Assembly: GCA_904501875.1 (NCBI GenBank)
Contig: CAJGCQ010000027.1
Location: 1-12,782, forward strand
Direction: 5' to 3'
Source of the DNA: Clostridiaceae bacterium
Lineage (GTDB): Bacteria; Bacillota; Clostridia; Oscillospirales; Acutalibacteraceae
Length of the DNA stretch: 12,782 nucleotides
Shown here: positions 11,777 to 12,782 of the stretch, one piece after another
Layout: each line of letters opens with the position of its first letter
Position numbering within the stretch: position 1 is the first letter of the stretch
Position numbers and translations under genes: made by a program
Notes under the pieces: model-generated
Seen by the model: the letters and a program-made list of their open reading frames with translations, nothing else
What the model was told of the DNA's origin: nothing
Databases searched by the model: none

Positions 11777-12745
11777 TCACAAATTCGGGTTCTGTTCAAG
11801 CGCTTTTTGACAAATTGCCTCAATATCAGAAATATTATTTATTTCTCCGCACATACGCCGAAGCCCTGCCGCCCCTTCGAGACCGTGCATATACCACGCC
11901 GTATGCTTGCGGGATTCAAGCATTGCTATATACGGGTCTTTGTATTCGCACATAAGTCTTATTTGCCGCATCATAATTGCAAACCTTTTTTCAAGTGAGG
12001 GCGGGGAATAGCTCTTACCCGTCATATAGGCATTTATTTCCTCAAAAACAAAGGGATTACCCTGTGCCGCACGCCCGACCGATACAAAATCGCACCCCGT
12101 AGCCTCATACATATGCTTTGCGCTTTTGCCGTCTGTTATATCGCCGTTACCTATAACGGGGATTTTCACAGCCTTTTTAACCTCGGCAATAGTGTTTAAA
12201 TCTACGGGCGGTGCGTACATCTGCGGTCTTGTTCTGCCGTGTACGGTTATCGCTGCTGCGCCTGCGTTTTCGCATCGCCGAGCAAGTTCGGGAGCGTTTA
12301 TGCTATCCTTGTCAAAGCCCGTACGCATCTTTACCGTGACGGGAACATTAACAGCTTGTACTACCGCTTTTACTATTTTTTCAGCAAGCAAAGGCTCACG
12401 CATAAGCGCACTTCCGCCGCCGTTACTCGCAACCTTAGGTGCGGGACAGCCCATATTAATATCAATAAAATCAGGATTAAATTTTAAAGCAATCAGAGCC
12501 GCCTCTTTCATAATCTCCGGGTTATTGCCGAAAAGCTGGGAGGCAAAAGGGCGCTCATTTTCAGCACAGCATAAAAGTGAAGCTGATTTTTTGTCGTTAA
12601 GGGTAATGCCCCGTGCACTTGTAAGCTCGCCTACGGTAAACGCCGCACCGTGTTCTCGGCATATTTCCCGCATAGCACGGTCGGCAACCCCTGCCATGGG
12701 GGCAAGCGAGGCAAAACCTGTTATTTCAATATTTTTTATTCTCAT
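11777..12745 (-). CDS. dusB: tRNA-dihydrouridine synthase, DusB type
   Basis: A 322-residue flavoenzyme that uses FMN and NADPH to reduce specific uridines in the tRNA D-loop. Features in order: LAPMAGVADRAMR at the N-terminal strand of the TIM barrel (FMN site, about 14-26); SQLFGNNP; INMGCPAPKV with catalytic Cys100; TVKMRTGFD with Lys139 and Arg141; ITVHGRTRPQMY; IPVIGNGDI; and VGRAAQGNPF, the FMN-phosphate loop; then a helical tRNA-binding domain. The ATG at 12745 gives the family N-terminus (MRIKNIEITG...). There is no ribosome binding site before it, and the promoter -10 ends only 7 nt upstream, so the mRNA may be leaderless. The frame stays open to the window edge, but those upstream codons are promoter. 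It precedes the YebC gene by 37 nt. Confidence 0.95.
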   Translation of the reverse strand: MRIKNIEITGFASLAPMAGVADRAMREICREHGAAFTVGELTSARGITLNDKKSASLLCCAENERPFASQLFGNNPEIMKEAALIALKFNPDFIDINMGCPAPKVASNGGGSALMREPLLAEKIVKAVVQAVNVPVTVKMRTGFDKDSINAPELARRCENAGAAAITVHGRTRPQMYAPPVDLNTIAEVKKAVKIPVIGNGDITDGKSAKHMYEATGCDFVSVGRAAQGNPFVFEEINAYMTGKSYSPPSLEKRFAIMMRQIRLMCEYKDPYIAMLESRKHTAWYMHGLEGAAGLRRMCGEINNISDIEAICQKALEQNPNL

Positions 12746-12752
12746 AAATACG

Positions 12753-12781
12753 ATTATAAAACAAAAACTTAAAATAGTCAA
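12753..12781 (-). promoter_or_regulatory. consensus sigma-A promoter at dusB
   Basis: On the minus strand, TTGACT (12781-12776), a 17-bp spacer and a perfect TATAAT (12758-12753) stand just before the ATG. Only seven bases separate the -10 from the start codon, which puts the expected transcription start at or next to the A of the ATG. Confidence 0.75.
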
Positions 12782-12782
12782 T

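Overview
The window looks like a chromosomal, largely housekeeping segment of a low-to-moderate GC Clostridia-type Firmicute, possibly an uncultured gut Oscillospirales or relative. The evidence is two T-box riboswitches, an IreB-family protein, a BofC-like C-terminal domain, a YwlG (UPF0340) protein, strong AGGAGG-type ribosome binding sites and consensus sigma-A promoters. No phage, insertion sequence, CRISPR array, rRNA or tRNA gene was seen. The taxonomic guess is an inference from gene families, not a search.

Layout, left to right. (1) 1-1263: the 3' nine tenths of mnmE (tRNA wobble-uridine modification GTPase), ending at a hairpin shared with a convergent small membrane protein carrying a BofC-like domain (1351-1650, minus). 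(2) 1770-2942: a malic enzyme, divergent from the BofC-like gene; the two appear to have physically overlapping promoters. Its stop codon interlocks with that of a convergent 170-residue protein of unknown function (2939-3451, minus). (3) 3480-4103: an AT-rich block with a small double-CxxC protein (minus) and a divergent XRE-type repressor (plus). Between them lie two copies of one operator-like palindrome, 52 bp apart, flanking a near-consensus promoter. (4) 4143-8199, all minus: a Phe T-box leader, pheS, pheT, then ireB with its own promoter. (5) 8276-8821: ywlG, divergent from pheS. (6) 8822-9297: a gene-free stretch with a repeat-rich palindromic element followed by an Ala T-box leader. 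(7) 9298-10946: an Lrp/AsnC regulator translationally coupled to a class I aminotransferase, the same gene pair as alaR-alaT of Bacillus subtilis. (8) 11005-12782, minus: dusB then a YebC/TACO1 gene.

How it works together. Much of the content concerns translation: tRNA modification (MnmE, DusB), tRNA charging (PheS/PheT) and a YebC-type translation factor. Two amino-acid-responsive T-boxes read tRNA charging directly: the Phe leader controls the synthetase, and the Ala leader controls an alanine-type transaminase and its regulator. The points most worth a second look are the XRE/zinc-ribbon module with paired operators, an apparently leaderless dusB promoter, a shifted specifier register in the Phe T-box, and the heptamer/palindrome repeat that recurs in two intergenic places.
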